A DNA stretch of 64,000 nucleotides from RHLJ01 sp965601955 (GCA_965601955.1 OZ271855.1:3844001-3908000); one strand, 5' to 3'; numbered from the stretch's first letter, positions 32,899 to 42,444 are shown. The notes: a model not told the origin generated them from the letters alone. Program-made: numbers and translations.

Positions 32899-34728
32899 TT
32901 ATCCCTCAGTTTTCATTTTTCGTCGAACGGCATACAGTACAACTTTTTGAGCATCCTCAATCTCTTTTGTACTTGCTTCGCTTGGGTTTTGAATTTCTGA
33001 GAGAATAAGCTGCTGCTCACGCTTTGGACGTACACGTAGTACCTTTTCTCTTACAGCTGCGGGAGCCGTTCTTAGGGCAAGAATCATCGTTTCTGTAGGA
33101 ATTTCTTCAAGTGCTGCCTGTACAAATTCGTCTTTCACTTTTGGCAGGTCATCAAAACCAATGAAGAATTTCTTAATTCTCTTAGCAAGATTCAGATCCT
33201 GTTCTGCAATAGAACGAACATAATTGTCTTGCTCAGACAGTGGCAGGGTTTCAATGGTTGTAAGAATGCTGTCTACTCCATCAGCAGCCACATACTTCAT
33301 ATCAGATACAGACAAAGCCTTGTTTGAGAAGTGAGAGGCTACCTTTTTATATACCGAGATGGGAATATTGTTAATCTTACCCATCTTCAGCAGAATAGAA
33401 ATCCTTTTTTGATCATCAAGTTTCTGCAAGATAACCCCAGCTCTTTCACCCGCTACCTGAGCTAATAGAATGGCCACCATTTCATCTGACTCTTCCTTCA
33501 TCAAATGAAGAAGCTGCTGATCAGTGAGCTGATATACGAAATCAAATAGGTTTGATCCTGAATCGGATACCTCCTTAGAGCTCTGTATTTGCTGTACGCT
33601 TCTTCTAAAGTTTCTTACGTCCTCTATACGCTCGTCAACAGGGATAGCATCGATATTTGCCATTCCAAAACGTATGGTTTCAAAAGTCTCTGCCTCTAAA
33701 TGCGGCTCTAATACATTGAGAAGCTTTTCATCAACACTTGAAATACCCCTAACTGCACGAATAACACCTTGCTCATCATCGCTTGCTATCCATTGCTGAA
33801 CTAAATCGGCTACTAACCCTGGTCTACTTATTACTGCATTCGTTAAATAGGTCTTGTCTTCTTCAAAAGCAGCCAATGTTTTAGCATCTGGACCTGAGGA
33901 AGTTTCTTTTTCCTGAGAAGAAGTAGCTTGTGGGCCATTCATTTGATCAAATATGGGGTAAGGATATGGAGGTTGCTCTTCCCTTTTAGGATTCTTCATA
34001 ATTGCATAGAGCAGCGCTATAAGTAAAAACACGCCCAATCCTGCGATTACATACATAAGGTGTTGGGGGTTATTCCAATCAATGCCTAAAAACATTCTCT
34101 CTTCAGCTACCTCATTTTGTGGAGGCTGAATTCGTTCGATTTGATCGTCCTGTTGTGGGTTATTTTGTTGAGCCCTCTGCTCATCTTGCTCAATTGCCCG
34201 TGCACTTCTTGGAAATACTTTCTTTTCAACGGTAACAATATCTCCCCTAAACCTGTCGGCATTAGAGATTAATGAAGCGGCTTCCTCGACAAATTCTACA
34301 TCTTCATCACTATAAGAAGTGTCAACAAGTACTTTAATATTGAGATTGGTAAGGCGAAATCTTGTATCAAATCCCGAAGCCTTAAGGCTATCTCTGGTTG
34401 GCTCTGTGGAAGCCCTTAGGTTTGGCGGGATGACTGGTAATCCAGGAAGGTTTTCGATTTGAATAGCTTCTTCCCCTTCCACTACTTCATAACCGGTTGG
34501 AACCAAAACACGCTCTAAGGTAGCTTTCACATCTACTATAAAGGTACCCGCTTTATAATAATCTGATAAGGCATTATCGAGTACTACTTCGTAATACCGT
34601 TCATACTTGGTTGCTTCTTCCTGAATATCAGGTGCAACCGATTGTCCTGGTAAGGTTTGTGAATATGCTACTACCCCGTAGAAAGCAATCCAAATGGTAA
34701 GCAGCCATTTTTTTGTAATCCCATTCAT
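32899..34728 (-). CDS. FliF-FliG fusion-like motor ring protein
   Basis: A 609-residue hybrid rotor protein. A signal sequence (1-23) is followed by a periplasmic domain (about 41-173) that resembles the FliF ring-building motif, with LNIKVLVDTS (129-138) and RFRGDIVTVEKKVF (159-172). A proline/glutamine-rich linker leads to a transmembrane helix (about 223-244). The cytoplasmic part has VISRPGLVADLVQQWI (299-314), matching the FliF C-terminal tail, then a FliG middle domain (396-450, LTDQQLLHLMKEESDEMVAILLAQ in overlapping parts) and a FliG C-terminal domain (503-606, RIKKFFIGFDDLP and EDAQKVVLYAVRRKM). In flagella FliF and FliG are separate proteins. It heads the operon with MotA and MotB. 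Confidence 0.78.
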   Translation of the reverse strand: MNGITKKWLLTIWIAFYGVVAYSQTLPGQSVAPDIQEEATKYERYYEVVLDNALSDYYKAGTFIVDVKATLERVLVPTGYEVVEGEEAIQIENLPGLPVIPPNLRASTEPTRDSLKASGFDTRFRLTNLNIKVLVDTSYSDEDVEFVEEAASLISNADRFRGDIVTVEKKVFPRSARAIEQDEQRAQQNNPQQDDQIERIQPPQNEVAEERMFLGIDWNNPQHLMYVIAGLGVFLLIALLYAIMKNPKREEQPPYPYPIFDQMNGPQATSSQEKETSSGPDAKTLAAFEEDKTYLTNAVISRPGLVADLVQQWIASDDEQGVIRAVRGISSVDEKLLNVLEPHLEAETFETIRFGMANIDAIPVDERIEDVRNFRRSVQQIQSSKEVSDSGSNLFDFVYQLTDQQLLHLMKEESDEMVAILLAQVAGERAGVILQKLDDQKRISILLKMGKINNIPISVYKKVASHFSNKALSVSDMKYVAADGVDSILTTIETLPLSEQDNYVRSIAEQDLNLAKRIKKFFIGFDDLPKVKDEFVQAALEEIPTETMILALRTAPAAVREKVLRVRPKREQQLILSEIQNPSEASTKEIEDAQKVVLYAVRRKMKTEG

Positions 34729-35119
34729 ACTTTAAACCCCTATAGGATTTAGTTTTATAGCCTTTTATGTAGATGATTTAAAATCGGACACTAAGTATGC
34801 GGAAAAAAAATAAGTTTTCCACATTATTATTTAAAAAAACTACATAATTCTACCACCCCTTAATTGCTTAAAAAATCATGAATTTCCACTCCAAATGCCC
34901 TTAAAACCTACTTTTTTGGAAATCCACGATATAATTATCCACAAACTAGTTAATTACTCCTCAATCATTCCTTTTCGAATTAATAGTTCTTCCTAATCAA
35001 ATTTACTTTGATACATCTCAATTAAGTCAATGATATGTAAATAAGGTCCAGAGATATTAGGACATATATTCTTGCAAGAGTAAGCGTTTATTTGTACGCT
35101 AAACCAATAATTTGCAACT
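34729..35119. other. Divergent intergenic region, AT-rich
   Basis: About 390 bases between the start of the motor operon and the PAS kinase gene. It should contain both promoters. It is AT-rich, with runs of A near 34801-34840, and no repeat or conserved box was recognised. Confidence 0.45.
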
Positions 35120-36889
35120 ATGATTGAGCCTAACGTGGACGAAGCCAGCCCTCTCCTTTCAAGGATTTTTAATTCTATTCCTGTGCTCATGATTATGTTT
35201 AACCGAGCAGATAAAACCATTCAAATAAATGATGAATTTGAACGGGTTCTGGGCTGGACCAACGAGGAAGTGAAAACACTTTCGATACTCGAAGCTTTCA
35301 TCAAAGACGAGCAAGACCGGAAAAGAGCAGAAAAAATTGCCAGAACCTTTGATGGAACCTGGGGAGAATTTCCGGTGACAACCAAACAAGAAGAAATCCG
35401 AATCCAGCGCTGGGCCCGGGTTGCTCTAAATGAAGACATAAGTGTTGGAATTGGAATTGATATTGAAAAGCAACGGCAGATAGAAGCCACCCTTTCAAAA
35501 GAACAGAAAAGGTTCGAACTCATTTCTAAAGCTACGAATGATGTATTATATGAATGGGATTTGTTGAATGATGAAGTTTGGTGGAGCCGTGGCTGGGAAA
35601 CCTACTTCGGGTTCAAACCAGAAGAAATAGGACATAGCTTTGCATGGCTAAAAACTCTCATCCATCCTGAAGATCTTGAAGCTTTAGACATCCACTTTGA
35701 AAAGCAAAAAAACTCATCACATACACATTGGGAATATCAATATCGGCTTGTTCACCCGAATGGCAGTGTCATACATGTTTTAGACAAAGGGTACTTTATT
35801 CGGGATGAAACGGGAAGGGCAGTAGAGCTAGTTGGGGCGCTGGTAAATATTACAGAAGACAAAAAACAACGTCAGGCTCTTAGGGACTCAGAGGAAAAAT
35901 ACCGGGTGCTTTTCCATGAGAGCCCCTTACCTAAATCCATATTTGATCCCGTTACTCTACAATTTGTTGAAGCCAATGATGCCGCACTGAAACTGTATGG
36001 TTACGATAGAAATGAAATTACCAGCATTTCTATGTTTGACATCCATCCTCCGGATGAAATGGAGCGAGTAATTGAGCGTGCTAAGAAATACCATGGCAAA
36101 CCTGCCCCTACTGCTGAATGGAAAAACCTTACCAAATCGGGAGAGGAAATTTATGTAGAGGTTACTACTGCCCAGATAAGTTATTTTGGTAAAGAATATC
36201 GTATGGCTACGATTAAAGACATTACGGCTCAGAGGAAAGCAGAGGAGAAAGTATTTTCTGCATTAGTAGAGGGGGAAAACAGGGAGCGCACCAGGCTTGC
36301 GCAAGAACTTCATGATGGTATCGGCCAATATTTAGCGGCAACCTATATGAACCTCGATTCTTTAAAAAAAGAAACCGAGAATTTTAGTGAAGAAAACCTG
36401 GAACAGTTCAATAAAGCCATTTCATACTTAAAGCAGGCGATGGTTGAAACACGCAATCTTTCGCATAATTTAATGCCTCAGGTCATCGAAAATTATGGAT
36501 TAGCAATCGCCGTTCAGGAGTTAATTACTGATGTAGAAAAGAACAAAGATATCACGTTCAGCTATTACTATAATATCAGTAAGGAAGACCTTTCCAGGAA
36601 AAAGCAGATAAACATCTACCGCATCATCCAGGAATGTTTAGCCAATATTGTAAAGCATTCGGATGCTACTAAAGTATCTATTCAGCTTATTAAGGATAAA
36701 ATTGATATGATGCTTACTATTGAAGATGATGGCATCGGCTTCGATGGTTCCAATCTTGATTTTAATGCGGGCTTGGGGCTGAGAAGTATTAAAACCAGGG
36801 TTTTCATTATGGGAGGCATCTTCGATATTGAGACAAGGAAAGAACGAGGTACCCTGATTTCAGTGAGCATTCCTTTAAATAATGATTAA
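35120..36889 (+). CDS. PAS-domain histidine kinase, NarL/HisKA_3 type
   Basis: A cytoplasmic sensor kinase of 589 residues with no membrane segment. Three PAS domains lie at about 15-118, 130-248 and 257-375; the second and third have PAC ends (GYFIRDETGRAVELVGALVNITEDK, in overlapping parts). The HisKA_3 dimerisation helix contains ENRERTRLAQELHDGIGQYL with phospho-acceptor H398, and the HATPase domain follows with N-box QECLANIVKHSDA, DDGIGF and GLGLRSIKTR. It is followed after 15 bases by the response regulator gene, its likely partner. A signal is not predicted. Confidence 0.92.
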   Translation: MIEPNVDEASPLLSRIFNSIPVLMIMFNRADKTIQINDEFERVLGWTNEEVKTLSILEAFIKDEQDRKRAEKIARTFDGTWGEFPVTTKQEEIRIQRWARVALNEDISVGIGIDIEKQRQIEATLSKEQKRFELISKATNDVLYEWDLLNDEVWWSRGWETYFGFKPEEIGHSFAWLKTLIHPEDLEALDIHFEKQKNSSHTHWEYQYRLVHPNGSVIHVLDKGYFIRDETGRAVELVGALVNITEDKKQRQALRDSEEKYRVLFHESPLPKSIFDPVTLQFVEANDAALKLYGYDRNEITSISMFDIHPPDEMERVIERAKKYHGKPAPTAEWKNLTKSGEEIYVEVTTAQISYFGKEYRMATIKDITAQRKAEEKVFSALVEGENRERTRLAQELHDGIGQYLAATYMNLDSLKKETENFSEENLEQFNKAISYLKQAMVETRNLSHNLMPQVIENYGLAIAVQELITDVEKNKDITFSYYYNISKEDLSRKKQINIYRIIQECLANIVKHSDATKVSIQLIKDKIDMMLTIEDDGIGFDGSNLDFNAGLGLRSIKTRVFIMGGIFDIETRKERGTLISVSIPLNND

Positions 36890-36904
36890 AGCCGAATTAA
36901 TACG

Positions 36905-37564
36905 ATGGAAAAGACCCATTTACTTATCGTCGATGATCATAAAATTGTCCGGGATGGAATAAAATCTCTCCTTAAAAATGAGTCTAGCCTGATTATCACA
37001 GGAGAAGCCGGAAATGGGCAACAGGCTATTGATTTAATTAACTCTCCTGAGCATAGAATCGACCTCATTATCATGGATATTAACATGCCGGTAATGGATG
37101 GCATCGAAGCAACACAGCAGATAAAAAAAACGCACCCTTACATTAAAGTGCTTGCATTAACCATGGTTAATGAACAGCAGCATATCAGGAAGATGATTGA
37201 AGTTGGAGCGTCTGGATATATCCTTAAAAGCTCCAGTCAGCAAGAACTGATCCTTGCGATTCAAAAAATCATGGCAGGTAGCCACTATTTTAGTGAAGAA
37301 GCTGCTCAGTCCATTCTTCAGGATATGGTTAATCCTGAGCTAAGTAAAAAAGCTTCTGATTTACATATCCAAATTACAGATCGCGAAAAAGATGTCTTAC
37401 GCTTAATTGTTGATGAATACACCAATCAGGAAATTGCAGAAGAGCTTTTTATTAGCGTCAGAACTGTTGATGCCCACAGAAGAAACCTACTTCAAAAGAT
37501 TGGGGCAAAAAACACAGCCGGATTAGTTCGTTTTGCACTCGAGAATAACCTTTTTCAAGAGTAA
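36905..37564 (+). CDS. NarL/FixJ-type response regulator
   Basis: A two-domain transcription factor. The receiver domain (1-120) has the acidic pair DD (10-11), phospho-acceptor D58 in LIIMDINMPVMDG and the conserved Lys in GYILKSSS. The LuxR helix-turn-helix (about 150-215) shows ITDREKDVLRLIVDEYTNQE and SVRTVDAHRRNLLQKIGAKN. It probably receives phosphate from the kinase encoded immediately upstream. Confidence 0.94.
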   Translation: MEKTHLLIVDDHKIVRDGIKSLLKNESSLIITGEAGNGQQAIDLINSPEHRIDLIIMDINMPVMDGIEATQQIKKTHPYIKVLALTMVNEQQHIRKMIEVGASGYILKSSSQQELILAIQKIMAGSHYFSEEAAQSILQDMVNPELSKKASDLHIQITDREKDVLRLIVDEYTNQEIAEELFISVRTVDAHRRNLLQKIGAKNTAGLVRFALENNLFQE

Positions 37565-37634
37565 AGCGGCACCCATTACATTACCCTTCTTTAATTATTC
37601 TAGTCACTGTATTAAAGGCTTTTTATACAAATAG

Positions 37635-37669
37635 GTGAAAACGCCTAATTTTAAAATTAGGCGTTTCAC
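37635..37669. terminator. Long hairpin after response regulator gene
   Basis: GTGAAAACGCCTAAT (37635-37649) pairs with ATTAGGCGTTTCAC (37656-37669) with a single bulged A. It lies 70 bases after the stop codon. There is only a weak T-rich tail, but position and strength favour a terminator. Confidence 0.6.
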
Positions 37670-37729
37670 GTCTTATCTGTAAGTGAAAAGAGGGGTAATT
37701 TTGTACCAGAAAAATTAAACGGTACAACC

Positions 37730-39541
37730 ATGATACGCTCCAATAATTTTTATACTTCTATAGAGCTGAGTACAATAAGCCAGCAGATATTATCTGTTTT
37801 ACCTGCAGAGGTTGCATTGTTGGACGAGCATGGTGAATTGGTTGCGCATAATGCCCGATGGTGTTCCTTACACGATCTTATAAATGAAAAATGGGCATTC
37901 CCTTTGTTGGGTGAAAATGTACTTACAAAACTTCAGCTCCCACTAAGCAACAGCAATGACTATGCGCTTCGGTTTATGATTGCCTATAAATCGGTACTAA
38001 CCGGAGAATCTGATTCAGAAAAAGTTCTCTATCCTCTTGGTTCGGAATCTAAGAACTGGTACTGCTTAACCATTTCAGCCTTAGAAGATAAAAAGCATTT
38101 CCTGGTAGTTAATGAAGATATAAGCCATGAGATGGAAGCAAAAAGTAATCTCACAGACCGAAGTATTCGCCTTCATTTGAGTCAGGAGAAATACAAAGAG
38201 CAATTCAAAAACAGCCTTGACGGAATCATAATCGCTGAGCAGGATGGTAAGATTTTTGATGTGAATCCTATGGCTTGCAAAATTCTAGGATACGAATTGC
38301 ATGAACTTCTTGGCCAGAAACGGGAATTCCTCATAGATGCAGAGGACCCTAAAATCAAAGAGATCATAAGCAGAAGAGACCGGCACAACTTTTATCACGG
38401 CGAATTCGAGTTCGTTACCAAATCGAAAAAGAAAGTATTAGTCGAGCTCAAAAACCGGGTGGTACCAGGAGAGAATGGCACCAACCATTCGATCCTTAGC
38501 TTTCGAGACCTATCCTCGATTCGTCAACAAGAACGTTTTTTCCGAAAACTTTTTAACTCCAGCCCCAACGCAATAGCCCTTGTTGATATAGAAGGAAATG
38601 TCCAGGAAACTAACCATAGCTTTAAATCTATTTTCGAGTATGGAGAGTATGAAGCAAAAGGTCAGTTCCTTCCGAACTTAATTGTAGGCGAAGCGGAGCA
38701 AATAGAAGCTGAACAAATAATTGAAAAAGTTACTTCAGGAGAAGATGTCAGCTTAGAAAGTTTTAGATACACTAAGTCGGGAAAATCCATCCCGGTTATT
38801 ATGAGCGTATTTCCTATCTGGAATGATGCTGAAACAGAGATCACTTCCATTTTCTGTATATATGTTGATCATTCGGAGCACCATAAGGCTCGTAAAACCA
38901 TTGAGGATCAATTAAAGGAAAATGAAATCCTTCTCCAGGAGATTCATCATAGAGTAAAAAATAACCTGGCAATTATATCCGGTCTGATCAGCCTTGAGAA
39001 TATTTATTCTGATGATGAGATTGCGAAAAAACAGCTGGCAACCACACAGTCCAGGATTCACTCTATTGCAAGGATTCATGAGCTACTTTATGAGAATGAA
39101 GACTTTACCAGGGTAAACTTTCAAAAATACGTGGAAGATTTAACCAGCTCCTTCTCAAGATCTTCCGGCTTAACATTTATTACTGAGACTAAGCATCCTG
39201 TTCTTTTAAATGTGAATCAGGCTGTTCCATGTGGCATGTTGCTTAATGAGATAGCAAATAGGATAGTGTCTAAAGCGAGCAAGGATAGCGTTAAGAATGA
39301 TCACATCTCATTTAGCCTGAATATTGAGGAAGACCGATTCCTGATCACCATTTGCGGAGCTCAGGGGGCTACTCGTTTTGATTTTATAAATGGTACAGAG
39401 GACAGGCTGGCTTCAGAATTAATCGGTGTTCTGTTACGTCAGTTGAATGGAGAAATTGAGATTAATGAGGGAGACGAAACTTGCATTACCATAACATTCA
39501 AAAAGAGAGACAAAAAAGGCGCACATAGCGCCATTGTGTAA
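37730..39541 (+). CDS. PAS-domain histidine kinase, HisKA_2 type with unusual ATPase
   Basis: A cytoplasmic sensor of 603 residues. PAS-like domains are at about 15-135, 155-265 and 270-385. The HisKA_2 motif EIHHRVKNNLAIISGL (405-420) places the phospho-acceptor at H406 or H407. The following HATPase region is degenerate: the N-box reads LLNEIANRIVSKA instead of the usual ELVtNalKHA, and the expected DxGxG loop appears as CGAQGA. The kinase may have low activity or act with another protein. No response regulator gene follows; the NarL-type regulator upstream is the nearest candidate. Confidence 0.85.
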   Translation: MIRSNNFYTSIELSTISQQILSVLPAEVALLDEHGELVAHNARWCSLHDLINEKWAFPLLGENVLTKLQLPLSNSNDYALRFMIAYKSVLTGESDSEKVLYPLGSESKNWYCLTISALEDKKHFLVVNEDISHEMEAKSNLTDRSIRLHLSQEKYKEQFKNSLDGIIIAEQDGKIFDVNPMACKILGYELHELLGQKREFLIDAEDPKIKEIISRRDRHNFYHGEFEFVTKSKKKVLVELKNRVVPGENGTNHSILSFRDLSSIRQQERFFRKLFNSSPNAIALVDIEGNVQETNHSFKSIFEYGEYEAKGQFLPNLIVGEAEQIEAEQIIEKVTSGEDVSLESFRYTKSGKSIPVIMSVFPIWNDAETEITSIFCIYVDHSEHHKARKTIEDQLKENEILLQEIHHRVKNNLAIISGLISLENIYSDDEIAKKQLATTQSRIHSIARIHELLYENEDFTRVNFQKYVEDLTSSFSRSSGLTFITETKHPVLLNVNQAVPCGMLLNEIANRIVSKASKDSVKNDHISFSLNIEEDRFLITICGAQGATRFDFINGTEDRLASELIGVLLRQLNGEIEINEGDETCITITFKKRDKKGAHSAIV

Positions 39542-39583
39542 TACCCTTAATAATACCCGAAAAAGTTGGTTAGGTTTATTGGC

Positions 39584-39620
39584 GAGGGCTGCCCTGTGAA
39601 AGGGGCGGCTCTCTTTTTTT
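39584..39620. terminator. Strong terminator between convergent genes
   Basis: GAGGGCTGCCC pairs with GGGGCGGCTCTC with one bulge, and seven T residues follow. It serves the kinase gene on the plus strand. Confidence 0.85.
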
Positions 39621-39628
39621 GATGGAAC

Positions 39629-40909
39629 TTAATTATTCTGAATGTTTTTCTTATCGCATTCCAAAATCTTTTTTCCTATAAAGGCCTGGTCAGCCTCAAT
39701 ATCCGATTGATCCAAAGCTACCTGGTAATAGGACTTTGCGATATCATAATTTCCAAGCTGCATATTCATTTCAGCTATAGCAGCATATAGCATTGGGCGT
39801 TTTGAAGATTTTGATTCCTTTTCCAGCTCTTTGAGCATCTCTATTCCCTGGTCAAAACCATATACCCTGCTGAGTGCTATTGCATGATTTAATCTCACTA
39901 CAAAAGAATCGTTTAGCTCAAGGAGTTTTTGATAGCAGTATAAAATAATGCTCCAGTCTGTCTCTTCAATTGAGCCGCTACTACAATGGATAGAGGCTAT
40001 GGTAGATTCTAAATGAAAACGACTTAACTCGGTACTTTGCCTGGATTTCTTCAAGAAATGAAAGCCCATTTCGATCAACTCCTGGTCCCATTTTGATCGG
40101 TCCTGTTCTCCTATTTCTACCATTTCTCCTAAATGATTAACCCGTGATGGGAACCGGGCAAGACTAAAATACATGAGAGAAAGCAGAGCATAAATTTTTC
40201 CCTGATCTATATTCTTCATTTCGGCCAATAACAAACATAATCGAATGGCTTCATAACAAAGCTCCTCGTTAATCACTTTTTCACCTCGGGTAGTTTTGTA
40301 ACCCTCATTAAACATCAAGTATATAATGGTGAGTACCACATCCAGCCGATCAGCTACTGCCGATAAAAATGGAATTCCAATAACATCATGCTTTTCCTTC
40401 AACTGTTGCTTAGCTCTGAATATGGTTTTCTTAACCGCTTCTGGCTGCATAAGCAAAGCATTGGCTATTTCCCTGTCTCCAAATCCAGACATTACCTTTA
40501 GCGTTAACATAATCTGAGCTTTTGGCTTCAAATCGGGATGACAGCATGCAAATAGTAATCTTAATTGACTATCCTTGATCTCATGATCTAAAAACAGCTC
40601 ATCGATTTCTTCTTCGGCTTGCTCGAAATGTATTTTCTCTCTTTTCTCTGCATGCCTCTTTTGCCTGTTCAGTTCATTTATAATTTTATTCTTGGCAACA
40701 AGCATGAGCCAGGCTTCCGGGTTTTCTGGCTCTCCTTTTAGGCTCCAGGTTTTTATAGCCGATAAAAAAGTCTCCTGAATGATATCCTCAATCAGATCAG
40801 CATTTTTAAATCCAAAAATCCGGGTTAAAATAGCAGACATCCTCCCCGACTGATGCCGAAAAAGATGCTCTACTATATTTGAAGTGGTATGTGGCTCTGC
40901 GGTTTCCAC
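39629..40909 (-). CDS. ECF sigma factor with C-terminal DUF6596-type domain
   Basis: A 426-residue RNA polymerase sigma factor of the ECF42-like type. Sigma region 2 is at about 10-85 (LIEDIIQETFLSAIKTW, AWLMLVAKNKIINELNRQ) and region 4 at about 120-175 (LLFACCHPDLKPKAQIMLTL, GFGDREIANALLMQPEAVKK). The last 240 residues form the helical DUF6596/TPR-like extension (EGYKTTRGEKVINEELCYEA). It overlaps by one base with the DGPF-protein gene, its usual neighbour. In this group the extension is thought to control activity in place of an anti-sigma factor. Confidence 0.9.
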   Translation of the reverse strand: METAEPHTTSNIVEHLFRHQSGRMSAILTRIFGFKNADLIEDIIQETFLSAIKTWSLKGEPENPEAWLMLVAKNKIINELNRQKRHAEKREKIHFEQAEEEIDELFLDHEIKDSQLRLLFACCHPDLKPKAQIMLTLKVMSGFGDREIANALLMQPEAVKKTIFRAKQQLKEKHDVIGIPFLSAVADRLDVVLTIIYLMFNEGYKTTRGEKVINEELCYEAIRLCLLLAEMKNIDQGKIYALLSLMYFSLARFPSRVNHLGEMVEIGEQDRSKWDQELIEMGFHFLKKSRQSTELSRFHLESTIASIHCSSGSIEETDWSIILYCYQKLLELNDSFVVRLNHAIALSRVYGFDQGIEMLKELEKESKSSKRPMLYAAIAEMNMQLGNYDIAKSYYQVALDQSDIEADQAFIGKKILECDKKNIQNN

Positions 40910-41244
40910 TAGTACTTCATAACCTCACGAACTTCCACTTTTCCGCCCAGTCTTAATATGGGACAGCCTTTTGCAATCTCAGTTGCCTCGTCCAAACTTT
41001 CAGCATTTATGAGGTAAAAACCACCTACCAGCTCTTTGGCTTCAATAAAAGGACCATCAGTAACTACTTTATCCTTTCCTCTAATAGTTTTGGCTTCAGG
41101 ATGAAGAGGCTCGCCAGAATCGTATCGGCTTCCAAGCTCTTGTATCCACTGTCCGTGTACTTCAATTTCTTTTTGCATGTCTTCTGGTGAGAAATCATCG
41201 TAGGCATTGTCGCTTTCAAATAGAATTAGCATATATTTATTCAT
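40909..41244 (-). CDS. YCII/DGPF-domain protein
   Basis: A small protein of about 111 residues beginning MNKYMLILFESDNAYDDFSPE and containing VVTDGPFIEAKELVGGFYLI, the DGPF motif. It ends with the CPILRLGGKVEVREV strand typical of the family. The ATG at 41244 has AGAGGA upstream and is preferred over a GTG at 41274. DGPF proteins are almost always encoded next to ECF42 sigma factors; the biochemical role is unknown. Confidence 0.9.
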   Translation of the reverse strand: MNKYMLILFESDNAYDDFSPEDMQKEIEVHGQWIQELGSRYDSGEPLHPEAKTIRGKDKVVTDGPFIEAKELVGGFYLINAESLDEATEIAKGCPILRLGGKVEVREVMKY

Positions 41245-41365
41245 AGTATCCTCTAAGTTCTGTGTAATGTTCACCTAAATAACAACAATCCTTTTCACTC
41301 CGGGACATTTCTGTAAAGAAAAAATTAAACGAAGTTCACTTTAAAAAGAAAATCTGAGATTCAGC

Positions 41366-41989
41366 ATGTACATCCCCTCTTCCTTTAAAGAAGAAAATGA
41401 AGGCCTTCTGTATGAGTTTATTGAGAAAAATAATTTCGGAATCCTGTTTAGTAGACACCAGGAAAAAGCTCATGCTACTCACTTACCATTTATGGTAAAT
41501 AGGGAACAAGGAGAACATGGTACATTAATAGCTCATTTCGCACGAGCTAATTCGCACTGGAAGGAGATTAAAAAAACTGAAGAAGTGCTTTGTGTTTTCC
41601 ACGGACCTCATGGATATATTAGTCCATCCTGGTATAAACAAAGAGATACGGTTCCAACCTGGAATTATTCCGCCGTTCATGTGTATGGCATACCTACCAT
41701 AATTGAGAGTACCGGAGAGCTTGCTGATATGGTAACCGAATTGACTCACTTTCATGAATCACAAATAAAAACAGATTGGTCATTAAAAGAGGGGGAGAAA
41801 AAGTTTGATACCCTTCTTAAGGCTATTGTTGGAATTAAAATTGAAATCTCAAAAATTGAAGGGAAATTCAAATTCAATCAAAACCGATCGAGAGAGGATC
41901 AACAAGGAGTAATTGATCATATCGATGAATCTGTAGCCCCCGGAGTAAAAGAAATCATGAAGAAGAACCTTTCTTCTGGAAAACCTTAA
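41366..41989 (+). CDS. PaiB-like FMN-binding protein
   Basis: A 207-residue flavin-binding split-barrel protein of the PaiB/FMN-binding negative regulator family. It begins MYIPSSFKEENEGLLYEFIEKN and has HATHLPFMVN, GTLIAHFARANSHW, VFHGPHGYISPSWY and TWNYSAVHVYG, all family marks. In Bacillus the homologue represses degradative enzymes; here the role is not known. Its 3' end overlaps that of sufE by four bases. Confidence 0.9.
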   Translation: MYIPSSFKEENEGLLYEFIEKNNFGILFSRHQEKAHATHLPFMVNREQGEHGTLIAHFARANSHWKEIKKTEEVLCVFHGPHGYISPSWYKQRDTVPTWNYSAVHVYGIPTIIESTGELADMVTELTHFHESQIKTDWSLKEGEKKFDTLLKAIVGIKIEISKIEGKFKFNQNRSREDQQGVIDHIDESVAPGVKEIMKKNLSSGKP

Positions 41990-42411
41990 GCAGATAATTT
42001 GGTTTTAAATGCCATGGCATAAATCTTCATTTGCTTTACCATGGATGCCAGGCCATTCGCACGAGTTGGAGATAGGTGTTGAGCCATTCCTATTTTGCTA
42101 ATGAAATCGGGATTGGTTTGCATAATTTCGTCAGGAGTATGACCCGAATAAAATCTGACCATTAATGAGACCAAGCCTTTAGTAATTGCAGCGTCACTAT
42201 CGGCGTTAAAAATTACTTTTCCATCTTCTAACGAAGCCGTTAACCAAACCTGGCTTTGGCAGCCTTTCACCAGGTTTTCTTCAATATGGTCTTCTTCTGG
42301 AAGAGGGTCGAGCTTTGCCCCTAGTTTTATAATGTGCTTATATCTTTCTGTCCAATCTTCAAATAGATTGAACTCCTTCACGATGCGATCTTGCTTTTGA
42401 TTGATATCCAT
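41986..42411 (-). CDS. sufE: SufE-family sulfur acceptor
   Basis: Sulfur-transfer partner of the SufS cysteine desulfurase in Fe-S cluster assembly. From MDINQKQDRIV the protein has 141 residues; LEDWTERYKHIIKLG-like start, then NLVKGCQSQVWLTA with the active Cys51, and GHTPDEIMQTNPDFISKIGM. An upstream ATG at 42480 would add 23 residues translated from an intergenic repeat and is rejected. No other suf gene is adjacent. Confidence 0.92.
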   Translation of the reverse strand: MDINQKQDRIVKEFNLFEDWTERYKHIIKLGAKLDPLPEEDHIEENLVKGCQSQVWLTASLEDGKVIFNADSDAAITKGLVSLMVRFYSGHTPDEIMQTNPDFISKIGMAQHLSPTRANGLASMVKQMKIYAMAFKTKLSA

Positions 42412-42444
42412 GCGATAAATATACGACGGGAATTTGGATATTGT

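Noticed and set aside
37690..37729. Bacteroidota-type promoter with TAATTTTG before the second kinase gene
   Set aside because: The -7-like sequence is present but no -33 element lies at the proper distance.
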